Of a stretch of DNA of 64,000 nt, positions 1-7,679 are shown piece by piece; within the stretch, counting starts at the first letter, position 1, and each line of letters starts with the position of its first letter. Source of the stretch: GCA-003244245 sp052390495 (lineage in GTDB: Bacteria > Actinomycetota > Actinomycetes > Mycobacteriales > Pseudonocardiaceae); assembly GCA_052390495.1 (NCBI GenBank), contig JBQTGW010000240.1, positions 1-64,000 of the forward strand, read 5' to 3'. A program made the position numbers and the translations under genes. Below the pieces are notes generated by a model. The model was given only the letters and a program-made list of their open reading frames with translations. It made no database searches and was not told the origin of the DNA.

Positions 1-1
1 C

Positions 2-127
2 CGCGAGCTGTCCGGCGCTGATGGCGTGCTGTTCCGCCGAGATTCGGTGACCGGCACGGTGCACGCCGTACCCCGCAAGGGCAAGCCGGGCATCGAACTC
101 AACGCCGCGCTGCACGCCAGCAACTGA
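2..127 (+). CDS. C-terminal end of an unidentified protein (5' end outside window)
   Basis: An open frame enters from the left edge and ends at a TGA at 125-127, giving the last 41 residues of a protein that finishes in HASN. The stretch is basic and contains no motif that I can name. It lies 38 bases upstream of the CHAD gene on the same strand, so the two may be co-transcribed. CHAD proteins often neighbour polyphosphate kinase genes, but this tail does not look like the polyphosphate kinase C-terminus I know, so I give no function. Confidence 0.5.
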   Translation, partial: RELSGADGVLFRRDSVTGTVHAVPRKGKPGIELNAALHASN

Positions 128-165
128 GCGAGGGGGTCCCTCACCACGGAGTGAAACGAAATAGA

Positions 166-1113
166 ATGACACCCGTGAGTGTGACAACCGATGTGACGAC
201 CGAGCTGATCGACCTCGGTGACCCCGTCCGGGCCCGCCCTTCGGACCCGACGATGCACCAGCTGCGTGCCGCGCTGGACACCCGGCTGCGGGCCCTGCTC
301 GCCGCCGACCCGGGCACCCGGGTCGGTGAAGACCCCGAAGAGCTGCACCATATGCGGGTCGCGGTGCGCCGTATCCGGGCCGCGCTCAAGGCGGCCCGGC
401 CGCTGCTGGACCGAGCCTGGGCCGACGAGCTACGAGCCGAACTGGGCTGGCTGGGCCGGGCCCTGGGACCGGTGCGCGACGCCGACGTGCTCATCGAGCG
501 GCTTCGCGGCCGGGCGGCAGCCTTCGACGACACCAGCCGCCACGCCACCGAAGTCCTGCTCGACGCGCTAGTGGCCGAGCGCGAGACCGCCCGCGCCGAG
601 ATGCTCACCGCGCTGACCAGCGACCGGTACACCGCGCTGCTGCGCAGCATGGCCGCCGCGGTGTCCGCACCACTCCCCCCGTCCCCCAGCGGAGCCGCCA
701 AGCCCACGCTGACCGAGCTGATCCACACCGAATTCCGCAGACTGAGCAAGGCGGTACGCCGCGCCGGCGACGACCCGCCCGATGCGGTGCTGCACGCGCT
801 GCGGATCCAGGGCAAACGACTGCGTTACACCGGCGAACTGGCCGCGACCAGCGGCGGGAAGCCGATCCGCAAACTGGTGGCATCGACAGTGGCGCTCCAG
901 GACGTGCTCGGCGAACACCAGGACGCCTGCGTGGCCCAGCAGCGGATCATTGCGCTGCTGAACGGCTTCGGCGACGTCGTCAACCTGGACGTGGTATTCG
1001 CCGCCGGACGCCTCATGGAGCGCGAAGAGATCAGTCGAGTGGCCACCCGAGACGCCTGGCCGGCCGCCTGGCACCAAGTGCAACAGCGCACGCTGGCCCT
1101 ACAGAACTCCTGA
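166..1113 (+). CDS. CHAD domain-containing protein
   Basis: This encodes about 315 residues of a CHAD domain, an all-helical domain with conserved histidines and basic residues known to bind inorganic polyphosphate. Two signature blocks are visible: HHMRVAVRRIR near residue 65 and HALRIQGKRLRY near residue 211, each a His followed by Arg/Lys clusters. The CYTH phosphatase domain sometimes fused to CHAD is absent. ATG166 is preferred over the GTG at 151, because that GTG directly abuts the purine-rich GGAG. The encoded protein should be soluble and bind polyphosphate granules (family knowledge). A 49-bp piece of this gene (726-774) recurs at 5514-5560. Confidence 0.85.
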   Translation: MTPVSVTTDVTTELIDLGDPVRARPSDPTMHQLRAALDTRLRALLAADPGTRVGEDPEELHHMRVAVRRIRAALKAARPLLDRAWADELRAELGWLGRALGPVRDADVLIERLRGRAAAFDDTSRHATEVLLDALVAERETARAEMLTALTSDRYTALLRSMAAAVSAPLPPSPSGAAKPTLTELIHTEFRRLSKAVRRAGDDPPDAVLHALRIQGKRLRYTGELAATSGGKPIRKLVASTVALQDVLGEHQDACVAQQRIIALLNGFGDVVNLDVVFAAGRLMEREEISRVATRDAWPAAWHQVQQRTLALQNS

Positions 1114-1137
1114 CCCTTGCAGTCGCACCAAGCTGTC

Positions 1138-1160
1138 TATATAGCTGCGCTCAGTATATA
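1138..1160. promoter_or_regulatory. Inverted repeat in front of vapB, candidate autoregulatory operator
   Basis: TATATA at 1138-1143 and TATATA at 1155-1160 are separated by 11 bases, and the second copy lies inside the palindrome AGTATATACT (1153-1162). This AT-rich patch stands out in very GC-rich DNA and ends ten bases before the vapB ATG. VapBC operons are usually repressed by VapB or VapBC binding to such repeats. The function here is inferred from position. Confidence 0.45.
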
Positions 1161-1169
1161 CTGCCGGGT

Positions 1170-1388
1170 ATGACCAAGCGTTTGATCGACATCGACGACG
1201 AGCTGCTGCTCGCGGCGCAGACCGCGCTCGGGGCGGGCACGTTCAAGGAGACTGTCCGAGCCGCGCTGGAGCAGGTGATATCCCGTCGCGGTCGCGCCGG
1301 AACGCCGACGTCCACCCTGTTGGCCGACTTCGCGGTCGCCACACGTGATCTTTCTGACCCCGAGGTGAGGGACGCCGCCGGGCGATGA
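1170..1388 (+). CDS. vapB: VapB-family antitoxin
   Basis: A 72-residue protein beginning MTKRLIDIDDELL, with the compact ribbon-helix-helix N-terminus typical of short actinobacterial VapB antitoxins (a beta strand RLIDID, then helices around AAQTALG and FKETVRAALEQ), followed by a disordered C-terminal tail that normally wraps the PIN toxin. Its TGA stop overlaps the ATG of the toxin frame (ATGA at 1385-1388), as expected of a coupled toxin-antitoxin pair. The toxin gene is frame-disrupted, so the antitoxin may now be orphaned. Expression is probably autoregulated through the inverted repeat at 1138-1160. Confidence 0.8.
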   Translation: MTKRLIDIDDELLLAAQTALGAGTFKETVRAALEQVISRRGRAGTPTSTLLADFAVATRDLSDPEVRDAAGR

Positions 1389-1786
1389 GCGTCCGGTGGC
1401 TGATGGACAAGTCCGCGTTCGCGCGGGCAGGCCGCAGGTGGCTCGCATGTTGACGCCACGGATCGATGGCGGGCTCATCGCGGTCAGCGTGGTGGCCGAG
1501 CTTCTCGGCCCGCTCCACCAACGATCACGACGACATCCTCGGCCTGCTCGACCGATTGATCCGGATCGTGCTGCCCGTCCGAGCCGAGCAACTCGCCCGC
1601 GACACCCAACGGTGGCTGGTCGAACGGGGGCAACACCGGGCGGTCGGCGTGGCCGATCTGCTGGTGGCAGCGGCGGCCAAGGAAGCCGGCCTGACAGTGC
1701 TCCATTACGACGGCGACTTCGACCTCGTCGCCTCGGTGACCGGCCAGTCATGCGAGTGGATCGTGCCTCCCGGCACCGCCGACTGA
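1385..1786 (+). pseudogene. vapC: VapC PIN-domain toxin, interrupted by two compensating frameshifts
   Basis: Reading from ATG1385 gives MSVRWLMDKSAFARAG, the start of a PIN-domain RNase with its first acidic residue (MDKSA). That frame stops at once. Homology continues in the +2 frame (VARML, then GLIAVSVVAEL with the second acidic residue) and returns to the original frame near 1500 (SARSTNDHDD onward), ending with GVADLLVAAAA and HYDGDFD, the C-terminal acidic PIN residues. So a complete VapC of about 130 residues is spread over two frames, with shifts near 1425-1440 and 1495-1505. Either the gene is dead or two single-base assembly errors are present. The neighbouring intact VapB supports the identification. 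Confidence 0.75.
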
Positions 1787-1805
1787 GTCGACACACCGCG
1801 CCGAG

Positions 1806-3014
1806 TCAGGGGGTGAGCAGGGTCAGCAGGGTGGCGTGGTAGACGGCTTGGACGATGGGGATGGTATCGAGTTGGATGCGTTCGTCGGTGGCGTGTAGGC
1901 CGGTGTAGGTGACACCGAAGCCAGCGGTGGCAGGGATGCCCAGGCCCGCGAGGTAGTTGCCGATGTTGGAAGGTCCGGCGATCTTGGTTTCGACGTTCAC
2001 GCCAAAAGTGCGCGCGGTATCCAGCAGGGTGGCGCGCAGCGGTGAGCCGGCGGGCAAAGCGTAGGCGGGCCAGCTGGTGGTGCGCTGAATGAGGGTGGGC
2101 CGGGTGGCGGGCCAGTGGTGATCGACGCGGGCAGTGCAACTTTCGAGTAGTGCCGCAGCTGCGGTGTCGTCGAAGGTGGGGGTGGTGCGGATGTCGATGT
2201 TGAGAGTGCACAAGTCGGGGGTCACCGAGTAGCCCTGTCCGCCGTCGATGGCGGTGATGGTCAATTTCCCCGGCAGCGGGAACTGTTCGCTGGCACCATC
2301 CGGGAGCTCGGCGGCGGTGAGCTCCCGGATGAGGTGCGTGGCTTTCTCGATCGCGTTCGGGCTGGATTTGCTTCCGCCGGAGTGCGAGGCGACGCCGTGG
2401 ACGTGCAGTTGTGCCCGGTGTACGCCGCGTCCGCCGATCACGAGTTTGTCCATCCCGGGGTAACCGATCATCACCCCGGCGACGTCATCGGGCGCATCGG
2501 GGCCTTCGAAGTAGCGTTTGGCGCCCCCGAATCCGCCGGTGTGCTCATCGAGGTCGAACAGCAGCACCACGCTGCCGTGCAGCTGCTCAGCGCTGGTGGC
2601 GAGCCGGGAGGCGAGGTGGCAGAAGATCGCCACGGCGACCTTGGAGTCGGAGCTGCCGCGTCCCCACAACCATCCCTCGGTAATGACCCCGGAGGTGGGC
2701 GGATGGGTCCAAGCGTTCTCATCGCCGAAGTGGGCACTGTCCAGGCAAGCGTCGAGCACCCACCGCGGGCCGGGGTGCGCGCCACGGATCTGGGTGGTCA
2801 GGCCGACAGCGGCCCCGTGGTCGTCGCGGAGCACGGTGGCAGGCAGGGCGTGCTCGCTCATCCACCGCGAGAGCAGATCGATGATTGGGTCGCCAACGTC
2901 GATACCCGCGCGGCTGGGGATACGGACCAGCGCCCGGGTCAACTCGATGACTGTGTCGTGGTCCTCCTTGGCGGCGGCCAGCACCCAGCCGTGATCCACA
3001 TCGTGGGCACGCAT
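1806..3014 (-). CDS. M20-family metallopeptidase / amidohydrolase
   Basis: About 402 residues of the M20 (ArgE/DapE/carboxypeptidase) fold. The catalytic domain shows GRGSSDSKVAVA near residue 117 (the Asp-x-x-x-Lys block), DEHTGGFGG near residue 157 (usually DEExGG), and HATDERI near the C-terminus, the last metal ligand. A central dimerisation/lid domain contains HGVASHSGG. The first metal-binding motif, usually GHxD, reads ACLD near residue 90, so the expected His is Cys. ATG3014 is favoured because AAGGGCAGG lies just upstream; GTG3020 is the alternative. It sits 27 bases behind the XRE regulator on the same strand and is divergent from the aaRS-like/SpeD-like pair, suggesting a shared small-molecule pathway. 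Substrate unknown. Confidence 0.85.
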   Translation of the reverse strand: MRAHDVDHGWVLAAAKEDHDTVIELTRALVRIPSRAGIDVGDPIIDLLSRWMSEHALPATVLRDDHGAAVGLTTQIRGAHPGPRWVLDACLDSAHFGDENAWTHPPTSGVITEGWLWGRGSSDSKVAVAIFCHLASRLATSAEQLHGSVVLLFDLDEHTGGFGGAKRYFEGPDAPDDVAGVMIGYPGMDKLVIGGRGVHRAQLHVHGVASHSGGSKSSPNAIEKATHLIRELTAAELPDGASEQFPLPGKLTITAIDGGQGYSVTPDLCTLNIDIRTTPTFDDTAAAALLESCTARVDHHWPATRPTLIQRTTSWPAYALPAGSPLRATLLDTARTFGVNVETKIAGPSNIGNYLAGLGIPATAGFGVTYTGLHATDERIQLDTIPIVQAVYHATLLTLLTP

Positions 3015-3041
3015 GGTCACACCTGCCCTTCTTGAGCCGGG

Positions 3042-3836
3042 TCACTGGGGAGTCGGGAGTGTTGACAGTGTCCGGATCGCCTGGACAGTCTCTACCCGGC
3101 GGGCGGCGGCGTAGCACTGCCGGGCGTGGTCGATGAGGCGCTCGGCGGCCTTCGCCCCGAGCAGGACACCGGAATCGAATGCCTCGGCTGAGGTGAGCGA
3201 GGGGATCGGTACGACGGCACTGGTCTCCGAGGCGCAGAAGAACCGCTCGGGTGTGCCCGGATCGTCGATCACCATGCCGATATGCAGTGTCTTGCCGAGG
3301 CTGCGATCAGCGGGGTCGCGTAGCTTCAGTAGTCGCAGGAGGTGATCGGTGAGTGCGGGGTGACGGGGCGGACCGAAGAGCACCCGGTAGTGCACGAGTT
3401 CGGGCCGCTCGGCGAGCACGGTCTCGATGGCGTCAAGGTAGACGGTGTCGCGGGAGCGGGATCCGGCGATGGCCAAGTATCGCTGGGCACCATGGACGAC
3501 CGCAGTCATCGCCTCGCGCAGGTCGCGATAACCGATCAGCAGGCGCGGGGTTTCCTCAGCGCTGGCCAGGGGGGCGTCCTGGTGAGCGAAGAGCACCTCG
3601 GCGGGCTGGCCGTAGTAGTCGGCGAGCAGCTTGCGATAGCGGATGCTGGTGATGTGCCGACCCAGTTCCCATCCCGACAGCATGCTCGGAGTCACTCCGG
3701 CCGAGCCATCGACGGCCTGCTGATCCAAGTCCGAACACACGTCCTCCAACGTTGCAGGAACCGCCAAGCGCGCTAGGCGCAGTGGAGTGACGATCTGACT
3801 GCCTGCTGCTTCACCGACAGCTTCACCGCCGCGCAT
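3042..3836 (-). CDS. XRE-type regulator with a C-terminal sensor-like domain
   Basis: A 264-residue protein. Residues about 20-80 form a helix-turn-helix of the Cro/CI type (TPSMLSGWELGRHITS is the recognition region, followed by RKLLADYYGQPAEVLF). Residues about 95-250 form a second domain with the sequence AGSRSRDTVYLDAIE and FGPPRHPALTDHLL, reminiscent of phospholipase-D-like sensor domains on actinobacterial XRE regulators, but without a clear HxK motif. ATG3836 is chosen because a near-perfect AAGGAG lies 7 bases upstream. The upstream extension of this frame to 4274 overlaps the divergent gene and is rejected. It probably controls the M20 gene behind it and the divergent aaRS-like gene 202 bases away. 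Confidence 0.8.
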   Translation of the reverse strand: MRGGEAVGEAAGSQIVTPLRLARLAVPATLEDVCSDLDQQAVDGSAGVTPSMLSGWELGRHITSIRYRKLLADYYGQPAEVLFAHQDAPLASAEETPRLLIGYRDLREAMTAVVHGAQRYLAIAGSRSRDTVYLDAIETVLAERPELVHYRVLFGPPRHPALTDHLLRLLKLRDPADRSLGKTLHIGMVIDDPGTPERFFCASETSAVVPIPSLTSAEAFDSGVLLGAKAAERLIDHARQCYAAARRVETVQAIRTLSTLPTPQ

Positions 3837-3878
3837 CAACTCCTTGAACCCGGTGGCTGGGCGGCTGGGGCGAACTGG

Positions 3879-4103
3879 GTGACGCGCAATCCCCACCACC
3901 GGGTCGAGCTGACCGAACAGCTCTACCGGGTGGCCGCCGCCCGCGCAGGCATCGAACTGCTGCTGATCCATGGGGTGCGCATCACCGCCGACCCCGACTT
4001 CACCGCCGCCTGGATCTACGTCGGAAGGAAACACCGCCATGGACACCCCGGCATCCGTCATGCCACCGACGGTGACACCCCTCGCGCCACCGTCACCGGG
4101 TGA
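3879..4103 (+). CDS. Small unrecognised ORF or leader upstream of the aaRS-like gene
   Basis: A GTG-initiated frame of 74 residues with protein-like composition (a helix-prone stretch ELTEQLYRVAAARAGIELL followed by ADPDFTAAWIYVGR). The frame stays open back to about 3777, opposite the XRE N-terminus, and its 3' end overlaps the first 65 bases of the aaRS-like gene in another frame. It could be a small genuine protein coupled to the following gene, a remnant, or a chance open frame in GC-rich DNA. No family is recognised. Confidence 0.3.
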   Translation: MTRNPHHRVELTEQLYRVAAARAGIELLLIHGVRITADPDFTAAWIYVGRKHRHGHPGIRHATDGDTPRATVTG

Positions 4104-5130
4104 GCTGATCTTCGCGCCGATCGGGATCGCGCACCTCACCAAGACCAACGCAGACCTCTTCCGAGCCTCCGCCCGGGGACAGCAGCGGCTACGAGTCACC
4201 ACCGCCGCGCAGTTGAATGGCACTCCGCACATCGGCACCGTCGTCACAGTGCTGACCGTCTTCGCCCTCGCCACCTACGCCGCCGATACCCTGGAGCTGC
4301 CCGCGACGGTCATTTTCGACGCCCTGGACAATGCCCCCGCCGAACATGTCGAGATCGACGGGCAGACCTACACCCGTACCGTGTCCGACCTCATCGACTC
4401 CGGCCACCTCGACCGCGAGCAACACGGCTCCGCCTTCGAACACCTCCTGACCTGGGCATCCCAGCGCTGCGGCATTCGGTACGAGTTCCGGCCCTACACC
4501 ATCTACCAGGGGTTACGCCCGGTGCGGGAATGCCTGCATATGATCGCGTCCCGCCAAGCCGAGTTCGCCCCGATCGTCGCCCCCGCCGACGGCATTCTGC
4601 GTATCCGGCCCCGCTGCCCCCTCCACGGTCCGTATCGGGAAACCATCGATGTGACCGGAACGGGCGGCTGGTACGACGCCAACACCCCGATCCGGTCCAT
4701 CCAGAAAGGCTTCCTGCTCGCGGCTGAACGCGACCTCTACCAAGCCTGCTCGGTGTCCATCGACGGCGCCGACTGGGGCGGCGCCTGGCACGCCCACGTC
4801 CTCGCCCCCGCCCTGGCTACCCTCGGCATCCCCGTCCGGATGTGGCCAGTCAGTGTGTTCACCCCGATGATCCTGGACCGCAGTGCAGGCAAACTCTCCA
4901 AGACCCTCTACGTCCGCTACGGCCCCACCTATGCCGACCTGCCCGAGGCATTCCTCAACCTCGACATCCTCCTCGACCACCACTGCGACGAGACTCTGAA
5001 CTCCCTCTGGGCCGAGGTCCAGCGGTGGGCTACCGAGCCCCGCCGGTTGCACCGCGCCTACACCGTCGACTACCTCGCCAGCCTCCTCCCCAAGACCACC
5101 GATCCCAGCCAATCCCACCCCAGTATCTGA
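4039..5130 (+). CDS. Class-I aminoacyl-tRNA-synthetase-like protein (LysRS-I type), no anticodon domain
   Basis: A 363-residue Rossmann-fold enzyme related to class I lysyl-tRNA synthetases. The HIGH motif appears as PHIGT at residues 63-67 and the KMSKS motif as GKLSKT at 284-289; between them lie a Cys/His cluster (CPLHG, 193-197) and the block ADWGGAWHAH (244-253), matching the LysRS-I KDH region. True LysRS-I proteins are about 520-550 residues with an all-helical anticodon-binding domain; here the protein ends soon after KLSKT, so codon-specific tRNA recognition is unlikely. ATG4039 follows GGAAGG at 8-12 bases. Such standalone synthetase-like enzymes usually activate an amino acid for a non-translational pathway (inference). 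The next gene starts 16 bases downstream, so the two form an operon. Confidence 0.7.
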   Translation: MDTPASVMPPTVTPLAPPSPGELIFAPIGIAHLTKTNADLFRASARGQQRLRVTTAAQLNGTPHIGTVVTVLTVFALATYAADTLELPATVIFDALDNAPAEHVEIDGQTYTRTVSDLIDSGHLDREQHGSAFEHLLTWASQRCGIRYEFRPYTIYQGLRPVRECLHMIASRQAEFAPIVAPADGILRIRPRCPLHGPYRETIDVTGTGGWYDANTPIRSIQKGFLLAAERDLYQACSVSIDGADWGGAWHAHVLAPALATLGIPVRMWPVSVFTPMILDRSAGKLSKTLYVRYGPTYADLPEAFLNLDILLDHHCDETLNSLWAEVQRWATEPRRLHRAYTVDYLASLLPKTTDPSQSHPSI

Positions 5131-5146
5131 ATCCGGAGCTTCTGCT

Positions 5147-5533
5147 ATGACCTGCGCCGTCTATGACCTCACCGACTGCGCCACACCCGAACCCGAGCCC
5201 GCTGATCTCCTCGACGCCATGCGCACCGCAGCCACCCGCCTGGGCGCCACGGTGCTCGGCGAGCTATCCGTGTTGTTCCAGCCCCACGGCATCACCTGCG
5301 TCCTCGTCCTAGCTGAATCCCACCTCATCGTCTCCACCTGGCCCGAACACAAACTCGCCCACATCGACCTCTTCACCTGCCGCGTCGACACCGACCCCCA
5401 ACACGCGCTCCAGCCCATCGTCGACACCCTCGGCAGTACCAAGGTGCACGGCCAGCGCATCCAGCGCGTGATTCCAGTCATCACCCAGAGCGGCCGGTCA
5501 GCGCCAGGCGCTGCACCGAATTCCGCAGGCTGA
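5147..5533 (+). CDS. S-adenosylmethionine decarboxylase-like pyruvoyl enzyme (SpeD family)
   Basis: A 128-residue protein with the SpeD core: HGIT (47-50), LAESH (56-59, where S58 is the expected self-cleavage serine that becomes the pyruvoyl group), STWPE (63-67) and DLFTC (74-78, C78 the catalytic cysteine). Compared with bacterial AdoMet decarboxylases, the position five residues after the cleavage Ser, normally a His needed for processing (HTWPE), is Ser63, and the Ser eight residues before it is Thr50. SpeD relatives with changed residues are known to have been recruited as ornithine or arginine decarboxylases, so the substrate here is open. The last residues run into a CHAD-gene fragment (5514-5560), so the C-terminus is probably not native. 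Confidence 0.75.
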   Translation: MTCAVYDLTDCATPEPEPADLLDAMRTAATRLGATVLGELSVLFQPHGITCVLVLAESHLIVSTWPEHKLAHIDLFTCRVDTDPQHALQPIVDTLGSTKVHGQRIQRVIPVITQSGRSAPGAAPNSAG

Positions 5534-5560
5534 GCAAGGCGGTGCGCCGCGCTGGACGAC
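5514..5560. repeat. Partial duplicate of the CHAD gene (matches 726-774)
   Basis: This 47-bp stretch matches 726-774 in the CHAD gene with three substitutions and a 2-bp gap; both start CACCGAATTCCGCAG. It overlaps the 3' end of the SpeD-like gene, where it supplies the stop codon and final residues. It looks like the scar of a second CHAD copy left at the right border of the accessory segment 1.1-5.5 kb. Confidence 0.75.
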
Positions 5561-5575
5561 TGCGGACCAGGAGGC

Positions 5576-6542
5576 TCAGCCCTGCCAGATTGCTGCGATG
5601 GGTAGTGCGACGAGCTTGGCGCCGAACGGTGCAGCGGTCGGTCCGGTATGCAGGAGGGCGCCGCCGACGAAGCGGTCGCCGAGCCGGTCGGCGAACCAGC
5701 GCAGTTGACGCAGGTCCTTCTGGCCCACGGTCGATCTCGCCTTGATCTCGATCGCGGCCACCCGGCCGTCGATCGCTTCCACCACGACGTCGATCTCGTG
5801 CTGGTCATAGTCCCGATAATGGAAGAGACCAACCTCCTGCTCGGTCCACCAGACCTGGCGGCGCAGCTGCTCGGTGGCGAAACCCTCCAGCAGCGGGCCT
5901 GCGTGATCCGGATCGCGACCCGGTGCCAGGCGAGTCGCGTTGAGTCCCAGCAGATGCGCAACCAGTCCCGAGTCGGTCAGGTGAATCCGGCGCCGATCAA
6001 TCTCACGCCGGGTCAGGTTCGTCGACCAGGCCGGCCGCAGGTGCAGCAGGTAGAGCCGCTGGAGCAGATCCAGATACGCCGGCAAGGTGCGCGGGGGCAG
6101 GTCGACGTCGGCCGCCAATCGATCAACGATCAACTCCCGGGTGTGCCAGGCAGCGAGCAACCGAACGAGCCGCGGCAGGCGATCGAGGTATTGCAGGTTG
6201 GCCAGTGACCAGGAACCGTCCGGGTCGGGGATCGGTGTCGACGGCAAGCTTGAGCGCGAGCGCCAGGTCAGGTGCCCGCTGCGCCTCATCGATGACCAGC
6301 AGCCGTCCGGACCGTTGACTGACCACCGCGCCCGGATCACTGCGCACCGCAGCGAGTGAGACGGGATCGTCCAGGTTCATCAGCACGCCACCACGAGCCG
6401 ACGCCAGCTGCGCCACCAGGGTGGACTTGCCCACCTGCCGGGCGCCTTGGACGACAGTGATACGAGCGACGTCGAGAGACTCGGCAACCAGCGACGAACT
6501 TGCGGATTTTACGGACCAGGCATCGCCGATTCTCGGTGTCAC
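5576..6542 (-). pseudogene. DUF4143 / AAA_14 ATPase, frameshifted and internally deleted
   Basis: The N-terminal part (from GTG6542) carries Walker A GARQVGKST, DDP and the Walker B VIDEAQRAPD, then DPRPGRFLVTG, as in the large family of AAA ATPases with a C-terminal DUF4143 nuclease-like domain. Near 6200 the homology moves to another frame (LPRLVRLLAAW, then DLPPRTLPAYLDLL) and ends with a DUF4143 core containing HEIDVVVE and AIEIKAR, a restriction-endonuclease-like Asp/Glu-x-Lys motif. About 80-100 residues usually found between the two parts are missing. The gene therefore has a deletion plus frameshift and is probably dead. Its GTG overlaps the dapC stop (GTGA), so it once followed dapC by translational coupling. 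Confidence 0.75.
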
Positions 6543-7672
6543 GAAAAGTCGGTTGGGCGAGGCGATCTGGTGAGACGGCCGAGCCGGGTCGCCGCTGCGG
6601 AGACTCGCTCGTCGGTTGCGGTGAGCGCAACCCGGACGTGCCGCGCGCCAGCGGGGCCGTAAAACTCACCGGGGGCGACTAGGACGCCAAGCTCGACGAG
6701 CCGGGCCACAGTGTCCCGGCATGGCTGCCCCGCCGTGCACCACAGATACAGGCCAGCCTCGGAGTGTTCCACTCGCAGTCCGGCCCGGTGCAGCGCGGGC
6801 GCCAGCAGCTCGCGGCGCCGCGCATACCGTTGGCGTTGCTCGGCGACGTGTCCGTCGTCGCAGAGCGCGGCCACCATAGCCTGCTGCACCGGCCGGGGGA
6901 CGATCATCCCGGCGTGCTTGCGCACCGCCAGCAGGGCAGCGACCAACGCGGGGTCACCGGCGACGAACCCGGCCCGGTAACCGGCCAGGTTGGACGACTT
7001 GGACAGCGAATGCACCGCCAGCACCCCGCCGTGGTCCCCCCCGCACACGTCGGCGTGCAGCATGGAGACCGGCGTCACCTCCCAGCCCAACGCGAGATAG
7101 CACTCGTCCGAGGCGACCACGGCGCCGACCTCCCTGGCCTGGCGCAGCGCGGCGGCCAGCACCGCGGGGGACGTGACGGCGCCGGTGGGATTCGACGGCG
7201 AGTTCAGCCAGCGCAGCCGGGTCCCGGAAGGTGCCGCTTCGCCGTCGGCAAGCCGCACCGCCGTGGCACCGGCCAGCCGCGCGCCGATCTCGTAGGTGGG
7301 GTAGGCGAGCTCGGGAAGCGCGACGACGTCACCGGGGCCGAGCCCGAGCAGCGTCGGGAGCCAGGCCACCAGCTCCTTGGATCCCATAGTGGGCAGCACC
7401 GCATCGGGCGAAACTCCGGTCACGCCGTAGCGCCGCCGCAACGAGGCGACGACAGCGCCGCGCAGCTCCGGCGTGCCATGGGTCGCGGGGTATCCGGGCA
7501 GCGCCGACACCGAAGCCAGCGCTGCCCGGACGATCTCGGGCACCGGGTCCACCGGCGTGCCGACGGACAGATCGACCACACCACCCGGATGCTCCGCGGC
7601 ACGCCGGGCCGCGCCGTCAAGGCTGTCCCAGGGGAAGTCGGGGAGGTTCAGGCGCACCGCGCCTGGGATCAT
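6539..7672 (-). CDS. dapC: Succinyldiaminopimelate transaminase
   Basis: A 377-residue class I/II PLP aminotransferase that makes N-succinyl-LL-2,6-diaminopimelate from its keto precursor in lysine and peptidoglycan synthesis. Visible features are GTPVDPVP near the N-terminus, SPSNPTGA (substrate Asn region), SDECYLALGW, and SLSKSSNLAGYRAGF with the PLP-binding Lys, then the C-terminal RVALTATDE. ATG7672 (MIPGAVRL) is chosen since the upstream continuation of the frame lies antisense-shifted in the ferredoxin gene. It follows fdxA with 7 bases between them; the fdxA-dapC pair is a conserved actinobacterial arrangement. Confidence 0.9.
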   Translation of the reverse strand: MIPGAVRLNLPDFPWDSLDGAARRAAEHPGGVVDLSVGTPVDPVPEIVRAALASVSALPGYPATHGTPELRGAVVASLRRRYGVTGVSPDAVLPTMGSKELVAWLPTLLGLGPGDVVALPELAYPTYEIGARLAGATAVRLADGEAAPSGTRLRWLNSPSNPTGAVTSPAVLAAALRQAREVGAVVASDECYLALGWEVTPVSMLHADVCGGDHGGVLAVHSLSKSSNLAGYRAGFVAGDPALVAALLAVRKHAGMIVPRPVQQAMVAALCDDGHVAEQRQRYARRRELLAPALHRAGLRVEHSEAGLYLWCTAGQPCRDTVARLVELGVLVAPGEFYGPAGARHVRVALTATDERVSAAATRLGRLTRSPRPTDFS

Positions 7673-7679
7673 CCCCCCG

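Noticed and set aside
568..1083. Long minus-strand frame opposite the CHAD gene
   Set aside because: Composition is that of a GC-rich shadow frame; the plus strand carries clear CHAD motifs.
3837..4274. Upstream extension of the XRE gene frame to 4274 on the minus strand
   Set aside because: It is antisense to the aaRS-like gene, and ATG3836 has a near-perfect AAGGAG ribosome binding site.
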